A DNA stretch of 64,000 nucleotides, from contig NC_088304.1 of NCBI RefSeq assembly GCF_032854445.1, forward strand, positions 3,906,001 to 3,970,000. The letters are read 5' to 3'. The stretch comes from Liolophura sinensis (taxonomy: Eukaryota > Mollusca > Polyplacophora > Chitonida > Chitonidae). Both the position numbers and the translations under genes were made by a program. Below are positions 38,861 through 51,300 of the stretch, piece after piece (position 1 is the stretch's first letter; every line of letters starts with the position of its first letter). The notes beneath the pieces were generated by a model, which saw only the letters and a list, made by a program, of their open reading frames with translations, did no database searches and was not told where the DNA came from.

Positions 38861-39403
38861 AAGGTATGCGGTGCTACGGCTGCTATTTCGGACGAACTGA
38901 ATGGCCAATGTGAAGATGCACTTGCTCTCCCTTGATTTTTGCCAAACCCTCAAACAAATCAGGAAAATGTTCCAATATCGCTTGTCTCCATGACTTGAAT
39001 AAACATTACACGTATTTACACTTATCATCAGCATCATCAATATATGTTACATATATGTACACATAGCACCATGCGGTAAAAATTATTTTTACACCTTTAT
39101 TTACTACATACTTGACAATATCTTTACATATAATTTGCATTGAAATCAAATATAACACAATTAACTTGATATATATATATAACTATAATGTTCCCAATGG
39201 ATATACATGGCGCTTTAGACCACGTTGAGATCATATCTTCAAAGAGGGGGAAATGGGGGCAATATATACAAAGGGGTTAGTGTGTGGAGGGGTAATATGG
39301 GTAACTGACTACATGTAGCTTCAAATGTTTCACACGAATAGTTTGCTACTTGTATCCACATGGCCGCACATGGAGCTGGTGGGGTAGCGTTTGGTGCGGG
39401 CAG

Positions 39404-41681
39404 TCACCATCTGAAGGCCTCGTTGTCGTACGCCCAGGATTCCTTCGCCACTTCCGAATATTCAGCGGACACAGACAGCGTGTCACTTCCTCCATACAGA
39501 CAGTCCTGCCAGTCACAAGGCTCCAATGTAACGGACGACAGGCTCTGTGTCCATCCTCGGTGTTCATAGGCAAAAGCGTGACAGTTTGGGGCGTCACGTT
39601 CCGAGCAGGAAAACGCTGGGGCACTGGCAGAGCGGGTGACACTCCAGGTGTCTGGAAGAGGGTCTTCTCTAGACATTCCCCAATATGGCGGGTCAGCAAT
39701 TTTATCAAAGTTTTGGTTTGAGCCAGAGCTACTTGTGTAAGCACTGTGAGGAATGCTGTCCTCATCACAGCAGTCCAGATCGCTGACGCTTCCATAAAGC
39801 ACGCACAGTACTCCCATAGATGATGAGGCCTTTATGGCCACTCTTTCCGTGCATGGAGAGCGTCCACTTTCATCCTCCTCCCTCAAATCACGCTCAATGC
39901 CTCTAGGTAGTGTCGGAGTGGGAGAAGCAGTTTGGGCTAGGCCTGAGTCATTAAGGCTCTCACAGCTCTCGCTAGGGGAGAGACACTCCTCTGTCTCGTC
40001 TTCGCTCAACAGTGGCACCAAAAGCTCACAGGAAGGAAAGGGCACCAAGGACGCTGTCTTCAGAGAGCTGATTTCCTGGATGAATGGATTGGGCCCAATC
40101 CACCGAAAGAGCTCTCTGGCTTCCATCTCCGCCAATTCATCTTCGTCTTTCCCGTCGTCTTTCTTGCCGTCGCCCTGCTCGTCCTGCTCGTCCTCTGCAT
40201 CCGTGTCTGAAAGAAGAGGACACAGTTCTTCCCATTCAAATTCATCCTCTTCCCGGTGTTTTCTGAAGATCCCTGGTCCGACCCATTTAAAGATGGCCGC
40301 CGCTTCTTGCTCGGCGAGGTCATCCTCGGAGTTGTCCCCCTTCCTCTCTGTGTGGCTGCCGGCTACTGAAGGCGCCAGATGTGAGCCATAGTGTAGTCTT
40401 GTATACTTCGAACCGGCCTGGCCTATATCAAACCTGGCGGCAAAGCTTACCTCTGAGACCGCCACCCGACTGGAGCGGCCTTGTGTCAGATTACCCTGAA
40501 ACATTATATCAAACAAAACATCAAAACATGAAGGCGGAATAATGGGAGCAATATATACAGGAAGGTTACTGTCTGGAGGTGTAAGGTGGGTAACATATAT
40601 AAAGGGTAATGTGTATAGAGGGAATAATGCGGGTAACATACAAACGGTAATAGGCAGAGGGGGTAATGCGGGTAACATATATCGAGGGCTTAAAGTGAAT
40701 ACAGGGGATAAGGAGTGATAACATATGCAGGGGATAATGTGTATAGAGGATAATGTGGGTAACATATACTGAGGGGTAATATGTACAGGGCATAATATGG
40801 GTAACATGTACAGAGGGGTAATGTGTACAGGGCATAATGTGGGTAACATATACAGAGGGGTAATGTGTACAGGGCATAATGTGGGTAACATGTACAGAGG
40901 GGTTATGTGTACAGGAGATAATGTGGGTAACATGTACAGAGGGGTAATGTGTACAGGGCATAATGTGTGTAACATATACAGAGGGGTTATGTGTACCCGG
41001 GACAAAGTGATAACATATACAGAGGGTAATGTGTAGAAGGCACAATGTCAAGGGCGGCTCAAATATAGACGTTAATTCCTGAACAAATGCGAGCATTATA
41101 ATTCTTTTGGCGTACATATAAGTGGAGTATTTTTTTTACACATACTAATCAACTCTCCGACTGACTGACTGACAGAGATTTATAGAAAGTAACCAATTGC
41201 TAAAATACACAAATTACATCAAAGTGACATTAAATGTCAATGATATCGATTTGAACCGATTCTTGGCTTTGAGGGAAATGGTTTTAACGGAATACGTTTG
41301 GAAATGAACACTTCATTCATATATTCCTCTACTCGGGATTGTTGCGTCAAACATTGATTGCATAGCAACGTCTACAATGTTGCAATGCATTAGTTTATTT
41401 TGTGACGTCGTACTATGTTCGATGTTGACGTCATCATGTTTAGTTAGGAAAGTAACGTTTGTAATAAAATGGCGTCAGAGTTATTTGACATGTGACGTCA
41501 TCCTTAACGCAACGTCAATATTGTTGCGTGACGTAACAATGTAACGCTAAACACTTTGGTACTGGCATCCTACATTGTACATGTATAGAGAATATGTAAA
41601 GCAACAAAAAAACTTTGCTAAAGAAAGACCTTGTATACTTACTCGGTATGAGCCTTGGCGTATACGAGATTGTCGATCCAT
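39404..41681 (-). CDS. Uncharacterised acidic protein with internal FxWxGP repeats, two exons
   Basis: Not recognised. Exon 1 (41681-41643) encodes MDRQSRIRQGSYR and ends CGA|GTAAGT. Exon 2 (40495-39404) begins after TGTTTCAG in the same phase, giving 376 residues plus stop. The protein is rich in D, E and S. It has two copies of a motif, LAEQEAAAIFKWVGP and LAEMEARELFRWIGP, each followed at some distance by PLLS and an acidic run; the C-terminus DNEAFRW echoes the same EA..F.W pattern. No signal peptide or membrane segment is visible. A consensus-like donor (CAGAG|GTAAGC) inside exon 2 near 40450 suggests an alternative splice. AATAAA lies at 39101-39096 (minus). Exon 1 is short and inferred from splice signals and phase. 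Confidence 0.7.
40545..41040. repeat. 42-bp minisatellite in intron 1 of the acidic-protein gene
   Basis: Units of GGGTAACATGTACAGAGGGG then TAATGTGTACAGGGCATAATGT, about ten copies, most regular from 40790 to 40975. The period is 14 codons. On the minus strand the frame continuing into exon 2 is open from 41005, translating as HITPLYMLPTLCPV repeats. Confidence 0.9.
41403..41535. promoter_or_regulatory. Cluster of CRE-like (CREB/ATF) sites
   Basis: Perfect palindromic TGACGTCA lies at 41426-41433 and 41493-41500. TGACGTCG (about 41403-41410) and TGACGTAA (about 41529-41536) flank them. All lie in intron 1 of the minus-strand acidic-protein gene, 150-280 bp downstream of its start codon. A further GACGTC lies at about 41782, near the TATA box. 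Regulation by CREB/ATF factors is inferred. Confidence 0.5.
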
Positions 41682-41795
41682 CAATGGATTATCAATAAAA
41701 TATCTGTTGTTTTCAGGAATGGATAACTGATGTAAGCATCATGTAACCACAATGAAAATGTCGACGTTGACAAGCGGAATCGACGTCAACAAACG

Positions 41796-41803
41796 CTTAT
41801 ATA
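41796..41803 (-). promoter_or_regulatory. TATA box of the acidic-protein gene
   Basis: The minus strand reads TATATAAG about 115 bp upstream of the start codon at 41681, supporting the assigned first exon. Confidence 0.55.
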
Positions 41804-42474
41804 CCTACGGGAAAGTCTATACCTGTAGCCAGGGGTGAAACGTCGGTCTAAAATATTAGTGCTGCAATTCTGCATCATTGTACAGATACTAACGTGTAAA
41901 AAAGTTTACTTTGCAGGTTTATTTTTAATTTTGAGTGTAATTTTAGTAACTACATCGAACTCCGCAGGTTGCCAGAGCTGATAAAAGGGTGACTTGTGAA
42001 CCTGTGAAAAAATGGGAGCATCCAGTCAACATATCCCATGGGGGTTGTTAATTAGCGACGCCAGCGCTCTATTACGTCACAATGGCACACCGTATAGAAC
42101 TATCCATTGCGGGGAAAAAATCGTACATTTATTAAATACACCACTTTTTACGACATGATTCACCACTCCAATGCCATGATATTAATGCTAATAATAGGCT
42201 CGTTTTGAAGCCAGATGAATGGTGAATATTTAAGGAGTAATTATGTTCAGATTAACAATGACACTGTCATTGCAAAACGTTTCTAAAACTGTTCGAATAC
42301 TCGGAAAATTCGAGTCGTTGTTTTACCCTTTGCTCCTCAAGGCCATGATGTTTAAAAAAAGGTTTTCAACAGTATTTTGATTAGTTTGGCTCTTTCAACA
42401 CTCGTGGACAAGTATGCGTTTAATATATTTTAGATACCAGTCTGCATTCGTCATGGAGTCATCGTGACTGGAGT

Positions 42475-43100
42475 GTGACCAGATGTCAGCTAGTATTACA
42501 CATTCTTTATTGGTATGTCGAAATGTCAGTCATCACACTTCAAAATGTCATTAAACAACTGTATAACCACGACCAGATTTCAAATATCACACTATCGCTC
42601 CTAATTACGTACGTGCGACCAGATGTCAGTTATCACACGATCGTTATTGGTCATGTACGACCATGCAGATGCCAGTAATAACCCTTCAAAATGTCGCTAG
42701 ATAACTTTATAAATACGGCCTGGTGTCAGATATCTCACTATCGCTGCTGGTTATGTATGTACGACCAGATGTCAGTTATCACACGATCTTTATTGGTTAT
42801 GTACGACCAAATGTCAGTTATCATATTATCGCTCCTGGTTATGTACGATCGTGCAGATGTCAGTTATTACACGATTTTTATTGGTTATGTATGACCAGAT
42901 GCCAGTATCACACTTTCGCTCCTGGTTATGTATGACCAGATGTCATTTATCACACGATCGCTATTGATTATGTACGACCATGCAGGTGTCAGTTATCACA
43001 CGTTCGTTGTTGGTCGTTGTAGGACTTGATGTCACTTGCCGCATATCAGTTATCACACGTTCGTTGGTGGTTATGTATGAACAGATGTCAGTTATCCCTA
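42475..43100. repeat. 42-45-bp minisatellite, about 13 copies, partly diverged
   Basis: Recurring GACCAGATGTCAGTTATCAC, ACGATCGCTATTGG and TTATGTACGACCA blocks. Units vary from 42 to 45 bp through an ATGCA insertion (GACCATGCAGATGTC). Confidence 0.88.
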
Positions 43101-44304
43101 TTGCTGGGAAACCACCTGAACGAGAGCTCAGCTATCCACACTCCAAATGACTAAATCGCTACATACCCAAATCGCGTTTGAAAGCATTTTGATGCATTTT
43201 GTCATCATTTTGTTGAGAACGGACGAAAAGATCAAAACTCAAAGTTGGCCCATAACTTGTCTCGGTAATGCCATTTCTCAAGTTTCAATTCAGAATAAAA
43301 ACCGCCATAATTTAAAAGATATACGAAACGGCATAAAACGTGATGTGGGTTTAATATGAAACAATACATATGAAGACAAAGTCCTGAAAACTGTAAAAGT
43401 CTATAAAATATTTTTTTAAAAAAGCGGCCACAATTTTGTCGTGTACCAAATTTCAGTCCAATGCGATGATCTGGTTTGACAAGCGCCTCCACAAAGGGGG
43501 AGCTGATAAATCTCCTGACATGAAGGGGCCATTGAGCCAACATTAGCTGGATTCAAACAGGTTTCCGTGGCTTTGGACAGATACCGATGATTTGTAGATT
43601 CCCCCGCTCTCGCAGCGCGTGGGACCGTGGTGATTGGGGTTAACGTCGTACTTAACAATTTTTCATTCATATGATGACGAAGGAGTCCTTAGAACGCATG
43701 TGATGTGCCTCCTTGTTGCAGCACGGATTTCACCGCTCTTATATCTAGTGCTCCTTCCCTGAGACGACCTTACCGAAGGCAAGTAAGTCGCAACGCCCGA
43801 GCCATTATACTGATACGAGTAAACTAGTCGTTGCATTATCCCCATCATATAATGGCATTATATGCTGTAAGATGTACCTTTGCGTTTGAAACAAAGTATA
43901 GTCGTGACGACACACATGTACACTTGTCGTTAGGTAGTAAAAGAGTTGAATTACCTTTACGGACCGATTTTTTGTTATGATTCACTATCAATAACAAGAC
44001 AATCCATGCCAAAACAAGAAGTTACAACTTCCTCTTTTAAAGTCTTAAGTGTGACCCGACCCAGGACTGACCTTGGATCTACGCGCCCCAGAAGCGTTCT
44101 TTGAAGCCAAGTTGTCTACCATTAATATGCTGTCCGTCAGGCGCACAAAACTACTCAGTACCTTAGTCGAAGTTTCCCCTAGAAACTCCGTTTTTGTCCT
44201 CCCAAAAAACCGACCTACAACGTTTAAAATTCTTCCACTTATGGTTTTATGGTACGTCAAGTATAAATTCGAAGCAACGGCTCTCGGTATTTCGCCAGTA
44301 GTTT

Positions 44305-44445
44305 GTTTGTTTATTCATTTATTTGAATGGTGTTCTACGCCATACTCAAGAATATTTCACTTGTTCCACGGCGGCCAGGAGCATGATGAGAGAAAACCGT
44401 GCAGAGCCCGGGGAAAACCCACGACCATCCGCAGGCTGCTGAGGG
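44305..44445 (-). mobile_element. SINE fragment
   Basis: Tail TTTATTCATTTATTTGAATGG, then GTTCTACGCCATACTCAAG, AATATTTCACTTG, CGGCGGCCAGGAGCATGATG, CAGAGCCCGGGG and CCACGACCATCCGCAGG. It stops before the tRNA head. Confidence 0.85.
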
Positions 44446-44992
44446 AATAACGTTATGGCTGAATAGTCTGTTTAATTTCACTTTTCGCCTGTATTCAGTT
44501 CTCTGTAAAATTAACCATATTCACTATCAAACTGCCCTTAGTCCGACACGTCAGACCACATTAAGCTCTACACAATGATATGTTGGACGTCAAAATTAGC
44601 AAGGAAAATGCAGTTAGAATACGGAATTTAGTAGCATATTACATGTATTGCTACAAAAACTGAGAAATCAACCCGTCAGTCAAGATAGATATATTTTCTT
44701 AGCTTCAAACTCTTCACATGCATGTCCCAGGACGCTGTAACATTGAACAATGTTGGATAACAAAAGCCACAGCTTTGCATTTAGTAATAGTATGGGACAG
44801 TTCTTGACATCTCCAGTGTCTCCATGACAACAGATCAGAAAACTGCTGAATATCTAGACTGACTTCAGACTTTTTACACAATTACATCGCAAATCTATAT
44901 AGGTGCCAGAGAAAACTTATCACACATCAAGCCATAGTTCTAGTGTGTTGTTCATCCTTGACACAGTCTGTATATTATGCACCGAGTGTTGT

Positions 44993-47931
44993 TCAAGTTG
45001 ATTTTGACTGTGATTCCTCTGAGCTTCCTGCATCTTTCTTTAGCATTCTTGCGTCCTGTGGCACCAAATTGGGGATTCCGTTAACTATTGGGTAAGCCAC
45101 GCCAATGTCGTCACTCACTAGTTCGTTGTGAACTTTATCATACCTGTACAATTAAAATTTAAAAAACAACGCTTGAATTCTGGTCAATGAAACAATTTGA
45201 GACGGAATGTTTGCCTAACAAACAAACCCACTCTTACTGAGGGTTAGACTGAAAACTGAGTGGCTGAGGAAATGACCACAGTCACTGACTGAAAATATTA
45301 CAAACGCCGCATTCACAAGATGCGATCGACACACCGGGGCACCTCGTTCATTTCGACTAGTCAAATGCAAAAAAATACCGCAACGCTATTCATAGGATTG
45401 GTAGAATTTTGCAAAGCACAGTGGGTGAAGGCTGCTTTGCAAATAGTTTATTGATCTGATTGGTGTTTTACGCCGTACTAAAGAATATTTCACTTATACG
45501 ACGGCGGCCAGCATCATCGTGGGAGGAAAAACGCGGCAAACCCACGATCATACGTACATGTAAGTTGCTGGAAGACCTTCTCACGTTCGGGAAGGAAGCC
45601 AGCATGAGCTGGACTTCAACTCACAACGAACGCGCCGCACTGGTGTGCGAACCCCCTCAGCAAGAGAGGCTCCCTTTGCATATAGAGCAGTGCGGACTTA
45701 ATTCGACAAGTTGAATGGACAACTCGCACTCTGCGATGTTGTCTAACTAGAAACATTAAAGAAGATGCGTTATAAATGTGAGACGACCATCCATCATATC
45801 CATCCATCCATCAAACATATTTTCCAGGGACATACATCGGCACAACACTGTGACATAATCTACGAATAGTATGTAAAGCAGCTTCGTGAATGTTTTGTTT
45901 TGCCGATTTGAGCCGCAGCATAATAACTATCACTGTAAAAAAAAATCCACAATAGAACAACGTGGATAACGTGGGTGAAACCACTCAAACTTCAGGTTGG
46001 TGTGTGAGTTGCCTCGGGTTTTGAAAACAACATATCGAAAAGTGTCAAACAGACCGAAACGATTCTTCATCTGTAAATGGTCATATTTATGTAAGAGGGA
46101 CCTCTGTAGCCGAGGAGGTTAGCACGCCAGTGCCTCCCAATGACCCAAAAGCCTCTCACCAAAGCTGAGTTCAAGTCCAGCTCATGCAGGCTACCTCTCC
46201 CTGGGAAGGTCTTTCAGCAACCTGGGGATGATCGTGGGTTTCCCCGGGCTCTGTTCGGTTTCCTCCCACCATAATGCTGGCTGTTGTCACATAAGTGAAG
46301 TATTCTTGAGAATGGTGGTACCGTGTAAAACACCAATCAAATAAATCAATAATTAAATATCTATGTAGGATTACCAAGTTTCAGTTCAATATGATGAACT
46401 GTTTTGAAAAAATGTTCGAGCACTGCCACATTCCAAAACGGCCGTAATTTCGTTGAAAATAGACAAATTAGCTCAAAACTTGAATTTGATTTCTAAGTCT
46501 CTAGGTAAAGATACCCTAATTCTTTGGCCTTCAATCACCACTGCAATCCATTCATGGAAACATTATGAAAGAATAAATGGTGGTGGGTGGGGGGGGGGTG
46601 ATTGGGGAGAGAAGAAATCTGCACATGAATATGAAGCCTGCATCTTTAGTGGCCCCAACAAATCATTTTTGGTGTCATTTTCAAAATAATTGTATGTATA
46701 AATTCCACTGTAAAAAAGGGCTTTAGAGGTCGAAAAGGTTGAAGATTTATAGTATGTATCAAGTTTCAGTTCAATGCAATGATATGTTTTACCATGAATA
46801 GAGGAATAAAGACATCAATCATACAAATAAATTAGAGTATTTAGCACTTCTCACCGCAGTGGTTTTTTGGACAGAGGGCAAGCCAGGTATTCCAGCACAG
46901 ATTCGTCAAAATGTAATGCCTTGTCATCTGCCTGAAGATCCTTAGTTGTGTGTAGCACTCGCCAACATCTTACTGAAAACAAAAACTAGAAGTGATGTAT
47001 ATAGCATACATGGAATAATTATACAGAAGTAAAAAGATAAAACTGTTTTCAGGAAGAGTTCACATAGCCAGAGCCTCCAATATAGGCACATTCATAGTCA
47101 AAAATGTTTTCTTGGACATTTTCTTGAATTTTAGTAAAAAAATTCTTAATTGAGAAAATACATTTCCCATTTAGGAGATTAGGAAAGGTTAAACTATTAT
47201 AAAGAGCCATAATAAGAAAGAAGAGAAGTATCTGGGGCTTACTTTGCATTGTGCTAAGTATCATACACCTGAGATAATGTATTATAAATTGTCCATATGT
47301 AGATCTTTTGCTATTTAAGTAAATTTAAGAATTTTCTCCGTTGGGCCCCAGGAAAAAAAAGGATGCTTTTTCTTATTTGCGAGGAATTAAAAAAACACAA
47401 AACATTTGCCTTTTTATTTATTACACTTCTTACCATTATCTTTCTTTCTCTGAAGGGAAAGTGTAATTTCTCATTTAAGCCATTTTAAAGAAAATGCCCT
47501 GGAAAAAACGTTTTTTTACTGTGCACGGCGTTTTATTTCTCATTTTATAAATGTTACCAAGTTGCTGGTAAACCTTGCGACGTGCGACACGAGAGGAAGC
47601 TGGACCTTTATGAGCTGGACTTGAACTCAAAGCGATCGCACTGGTGAGAGGCTCCTCTGCCATTACACTGGGCTTGCTAGTATATTTCATGAGTTATGCC
47701 CCTTCGCCTGGCTGGCCTTAACACCATAACACAGCGAACTATGCTATGACCGCAAACTATTTTCTCAAACTTTTCCGTGTTTCTACAACCCGTGGATGGT
47801 AATAACTATTAATTAACTAGTAATCTGAAGACAAGGTTGCCCACAAACATTAGGGGCATGGCCTTACATCGCCTGAATCCAACGCAAGAATAAGACAATT
47901 TTTGAAACCCTTTGAACATGGGCGTCGCCAT
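44993..47931 (-). CDS. PYURF: Protein preY, mitochondrial (TRM112-like), three exons
   Basis: Small TRM112-domain protein; in other animals it supports mitochondrial methyltransferases for coenzyme Q and complex I assembly. Exons: 47931-47868 (MATPMFKGFQKLSYSC, an amphipathic mitochondrial-type presequence), 46972-46855 (LHFDESVLEYLACPLSKKPL) and 45143-44993 (RYDKVHNELVSDDIGVAYPI, then NGIPNLVPQDARM). Total 333 nt, 110 residues plus stop, near the 114 of human preY as I recall. The CPLSKKPLRY and NELV.D..G.AYPI..GIPN.(I/V)PQ.ARM signatures are diagnostic. All phases agree and donors and acceptors are canonical. A SINE lies in intron 2. The gene is divergent from POP4. Confidence 0.94.
45446..45672 (-). 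mobile_element. tRNA-derived SINE with B box, tail degraded
   Basis: GATTGGTGTTTTACGCCG, AATATTTCACTTATACGAC, GGCGGCCAGCATCATCGTGG, AAACCCACGATCAT, GAAGCCAGCATGAGCTGG and ACTTCAACTC (B-box side), then a head remnant to GAGAGGCTCC. It lies in PYURF intron 2. Confidence 0.85.
46097..46360 (+). mobile_element. Full-length tRNA-derived SINE
   Basis: The only copy with an evident whole tRNA-like head. A-box-like TAGCCGAGGAGGTTAGCACG lies near 46108-46127; B box GAGTTCAAGTCCAGCTC at about 46168. Then come the conserved body (GATCGTGGGTTTCCCCGGGC, CACCATAATGCTGGC, AAGTGAAGTATTCTTGAG) and the tail CCAATCAAATAAATCAATAA. It is in PYURF intron 2, opposite in strand to the host gene. Confidence 0.9.
47525..47695 (-). 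mobile_element. SINE copy, internally deleted, with B box
   Basis: GCACGGCGTTTTATTTCTCA at the tail side, CAAGTTGCTGGTAAACC, then GAGCTGGACTTGAACTC (B box reversed) and ATCGCACTGGTGAGAGGCTC. The central conserved block is missing. It lies in PYURF intron 1, about 170 bp from exon 1. Confidence 0.75.
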
Positions 47932-48315
47932 TTTGAAACAGCGAGATCGACAACATCTTACTGAAAACGAGAACTAGAAACTAAATTTCCAGACCAAGAA
48001 GAACTTACGGCAATTCGCAATACATTATTCACAACTGTGTACCGTAAATCATTTAAGATCAATTTTAGAGAGACAAATTTTTATTTTATATCACATTGGA
48101 GTGAACATTTTACTGCAAATTCAAAATTCATGTACTGTAATTTAATACTTCTTTATTGAATCTTTGCATGGTTTTACTTTTTGCTTGCATAGTTCTTTCG
48201 CACCTTTCGACACTGAAGAGTTCCCTCATATCTGTGGACGGCAAGCGTGGAGTGATAACGTTGGATGTCAAGTTATGCTGCCTGATTGTCCTACCGACAC
48301 GAGTTAAACCAAAAA
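47932..48315. promoter_or_regulatory. Divergent promoter interval between PYURF and POP4
   Basis: Start codons are 384 bp apart in head-to-head orientation. No TATA box is clear on either side, as expected for housekeeping genes. The PYURF-proximal end carries a copy of the PYURF exon 2 acceptor region (47950-47979). Confidence 0.5.
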
Positions 48316-51300
48316 ATGGAAGGTATTATCTTTGATTATCATTGATGTTAAGTAGAAAAAGGACTTACTTGAACGCCGCTCATGAAAATTGAATTTTAAG
48401 TTTACGTTCTTTTTTTTTTTATATTTGCTTTAGCTTCTTTTTCACAGTTCTATTCCTGCTATTGTGTCAAAGATATGTATATGTTATTTTCTATTTCATG
48501 TTCAGAGCTGTACACACCACTCCCTGATGATGTACTACGTCATTCAAGAAACTTTCGACCAGAGGTAAGAGTTCCAAACTGTCGCACATCACAGGTTGTT
48601 GTCATTGCATTGACTCTACCATACTTGATGCATTATTTTTAACCAGGCAAAGATTTGTACAGATCAAAATATGTTGTTGAGCATTTCAGGAGACCTCGAC
48701 CATATATGCTAGGCCTACTATCTTAAATGTGAAATAAATAAATAGCCAAAAAAAAAAAATCAATGAATAAATTAATAAATAAAGACAGGAGTATAGACCA
48801 TATAATGGTACAAATACAGGTAAGATTTATCTGCCATTTCACAATGTTTGGCTGTACTGTCTTCTTCATCAACCACACCTCTTCATACAGCAAAGATGTT
48901 TACTTGAACCAGACTGAGAAAAAGTAAGGAATTGTAAAGTTTTTTACAGGCTTTCAGCTGAAAATATTCAAGAGGCCTGATACCATGAACATCTCATTAA
49001 AATTACCCTGTTTTATTTTTGCAAATTCTAAAGATGGAGGGAAATAGGAGAACTAGCCAGTGTCTGCACTGGGTGCAGTGTCATGTCCGGTGTCATCGGC
49101 ATGATACTTCAGTGGCGACAGCACTTGTTGGCATGGGCTCGCCCTGCCACAAGAAGACACAGTATCTGTACATGTACCTAATGACTCCTCAAAGTCAGAT
49201 GACGGAAAAATTTAAGTATGGCATAAAATCTCAACCATACATGCATACATATATACCAAGAACATTCAAGAGATTAGGACCCAGTGGTTCAAAGGTGTAT
49301 TAGTGGTTAAGCCCAGTATTAAAGGATTAGTGCCCAGATTGATTATTTATTCATGGTTAGTTACCCCTGTATATATTGTTAAATTGAGTGTAAAAAAATA
49401 CTGAAAAGGTATGTTAATCTGAGTAATATGGCATTAAAAGCACTAGATAATGAGGCTGGGGTTATGTATTTTTTCCGCCAACACTCGGTTGTCTCTGCTG
49501 AATTACGTCCTACAAGTCGAACCTTTACAAGGTGTCAGAGCTTTGCCAGTTAGTTCAGTGTTAAGAAAGCGAGAAAAGTGACAAGCATATCAAATTTCTC
49601 CACAAAATGGTTTGCTGTTCTGCTTACACTTTGGTTTGCTGTTCTGCATATTGTTGTAAAAACGTGGTCAAAGAAATTTGAAAATGTTTTTCAAGCTTCC
49701 AGATGATTGGCCCTCGAGAAAACGTGTGCAGTCGCTGTGAGTCCAGCTCATGCTGGCTTCCTCTCCAGCCGTATGTGGGAAGGTCTGCCAGCAACCTGTG
49801 GATGGTCATTGATTTCCCTCGGGCTCTCCTGGGTTTCTTCCCACCATAATGCTGGCCACCGTCATATAAGTGAAATATTCTTGAGTACGACGTAAAACAC
49901 CAATCAAATAAATAAATAAAACAAGAAAGCGTGGATTCACAGCACAAAACAGAAAGGTTTTATTCCCACTGAACACAGCTATATCTGCTCTCACCATTTT
50001 CAGGCAGAAAGCTACAAGAGGAATAAGCCTGCAGGTGAACTCAAACTTTGGCTACCGTGGGGGTACAGTCAACTAAAACCTGAAGTTATATGTATACCAA
50101 CCATACTCACCAGATTTGTACGAAACCCCCGATGCTGACATATGCATGATAATTAGCCCAGTTCTAAGGCTTTCCTGTCAACCTTGCCAACTTCTACACA
50201 ATTCCGCCATTTCCACAACAATACCTGCACAAAGTGGTTATAAAATACCATTATTTTTAAACTGAACTAAAAACGGATAGATCGCAAATCTCTGTACATT
50301 AACGCTGAAATCCACATCGCACACGTATTTATATTGTACGCGACTATAGGCCCCTATGATAGATAGTAAATCTCTGTACACTAACACTGATGTCCACATC
50401 GTGCGTGTATTTATATTGTACACGACTATAGACCCCTATGATAGATAACAAATCTCTGTACATTAACACTGAAGTCCACATCGCACACATATTTATATTG
50501 TACATGACTATAGGCCCCTATGATAGATAGCAAATCTCTGTACATTAACGCTGAAGTCCGCATCGCACATGTATTTATATTGTACACGACTATAGACCCT
50601 TATGATAGATAGTAAATCTCTGTACATTAACGCTGAAGTCCACATCGCACACGTACATCTGTATAAGAATTTAGAATCACTCTGGGAATAGAATGATATT
50701 TATTTGAAGCGGACAGAAGGAAAGAATAGTAAATATTAAATGGTTAATGGTTAGAGATGACAGTGTCATATATCGGATCTTCAATGTTGTCCACTATGGG
50801 TTCAAATATTTCTCAGAGTTCCTCCCAGTAACTTACAAATTACAATTTAAGCAGGTTATAATCTTTATTATTAGGACAAGTGGCTAAATCTGGACACTAA
50901 TCCTTTAATTTAATTTTGGCCAAGTGCCATTAGTTTTGTATAAGGCCAAGACTGGTACTGATACTTAAGCCTGGCTTATCTTTAATACACTTTTGAACAA
51001 ATGGCCCCTGATTTCTTCACATTAACATCTGTGATGAATTACATTCTTTTATCCCTGTTGCAAATTCTGAAGATGGATGGAATCAGGAGGGCTGACCCAA
51101 TGCTGGGTCAACCCACTCCATGGGTTACAACATTTGTTGCTCTGTCTGACTCTGTCTTTCTCATCACACAACAGAGATGCCCCTGCCACTCCATGGGTTA
51201 CAACATTTGTTGCTCTGTCTGACTCTGTCTTTCTCATCACACAACAGAGATGCCCCTGCCACTCCATGGGTTACAACATTTGTTGCTCTGTCTTACTCCG

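Noticed and set aside
48999-49303. 94-codon frame in POP4 intron 2
   Set aside because: Its start (CAAATTCTGAAGATGGA-like) recurs at 51060, and its end overlaps a dispersed repeat terminus, so it is repeat-derived.
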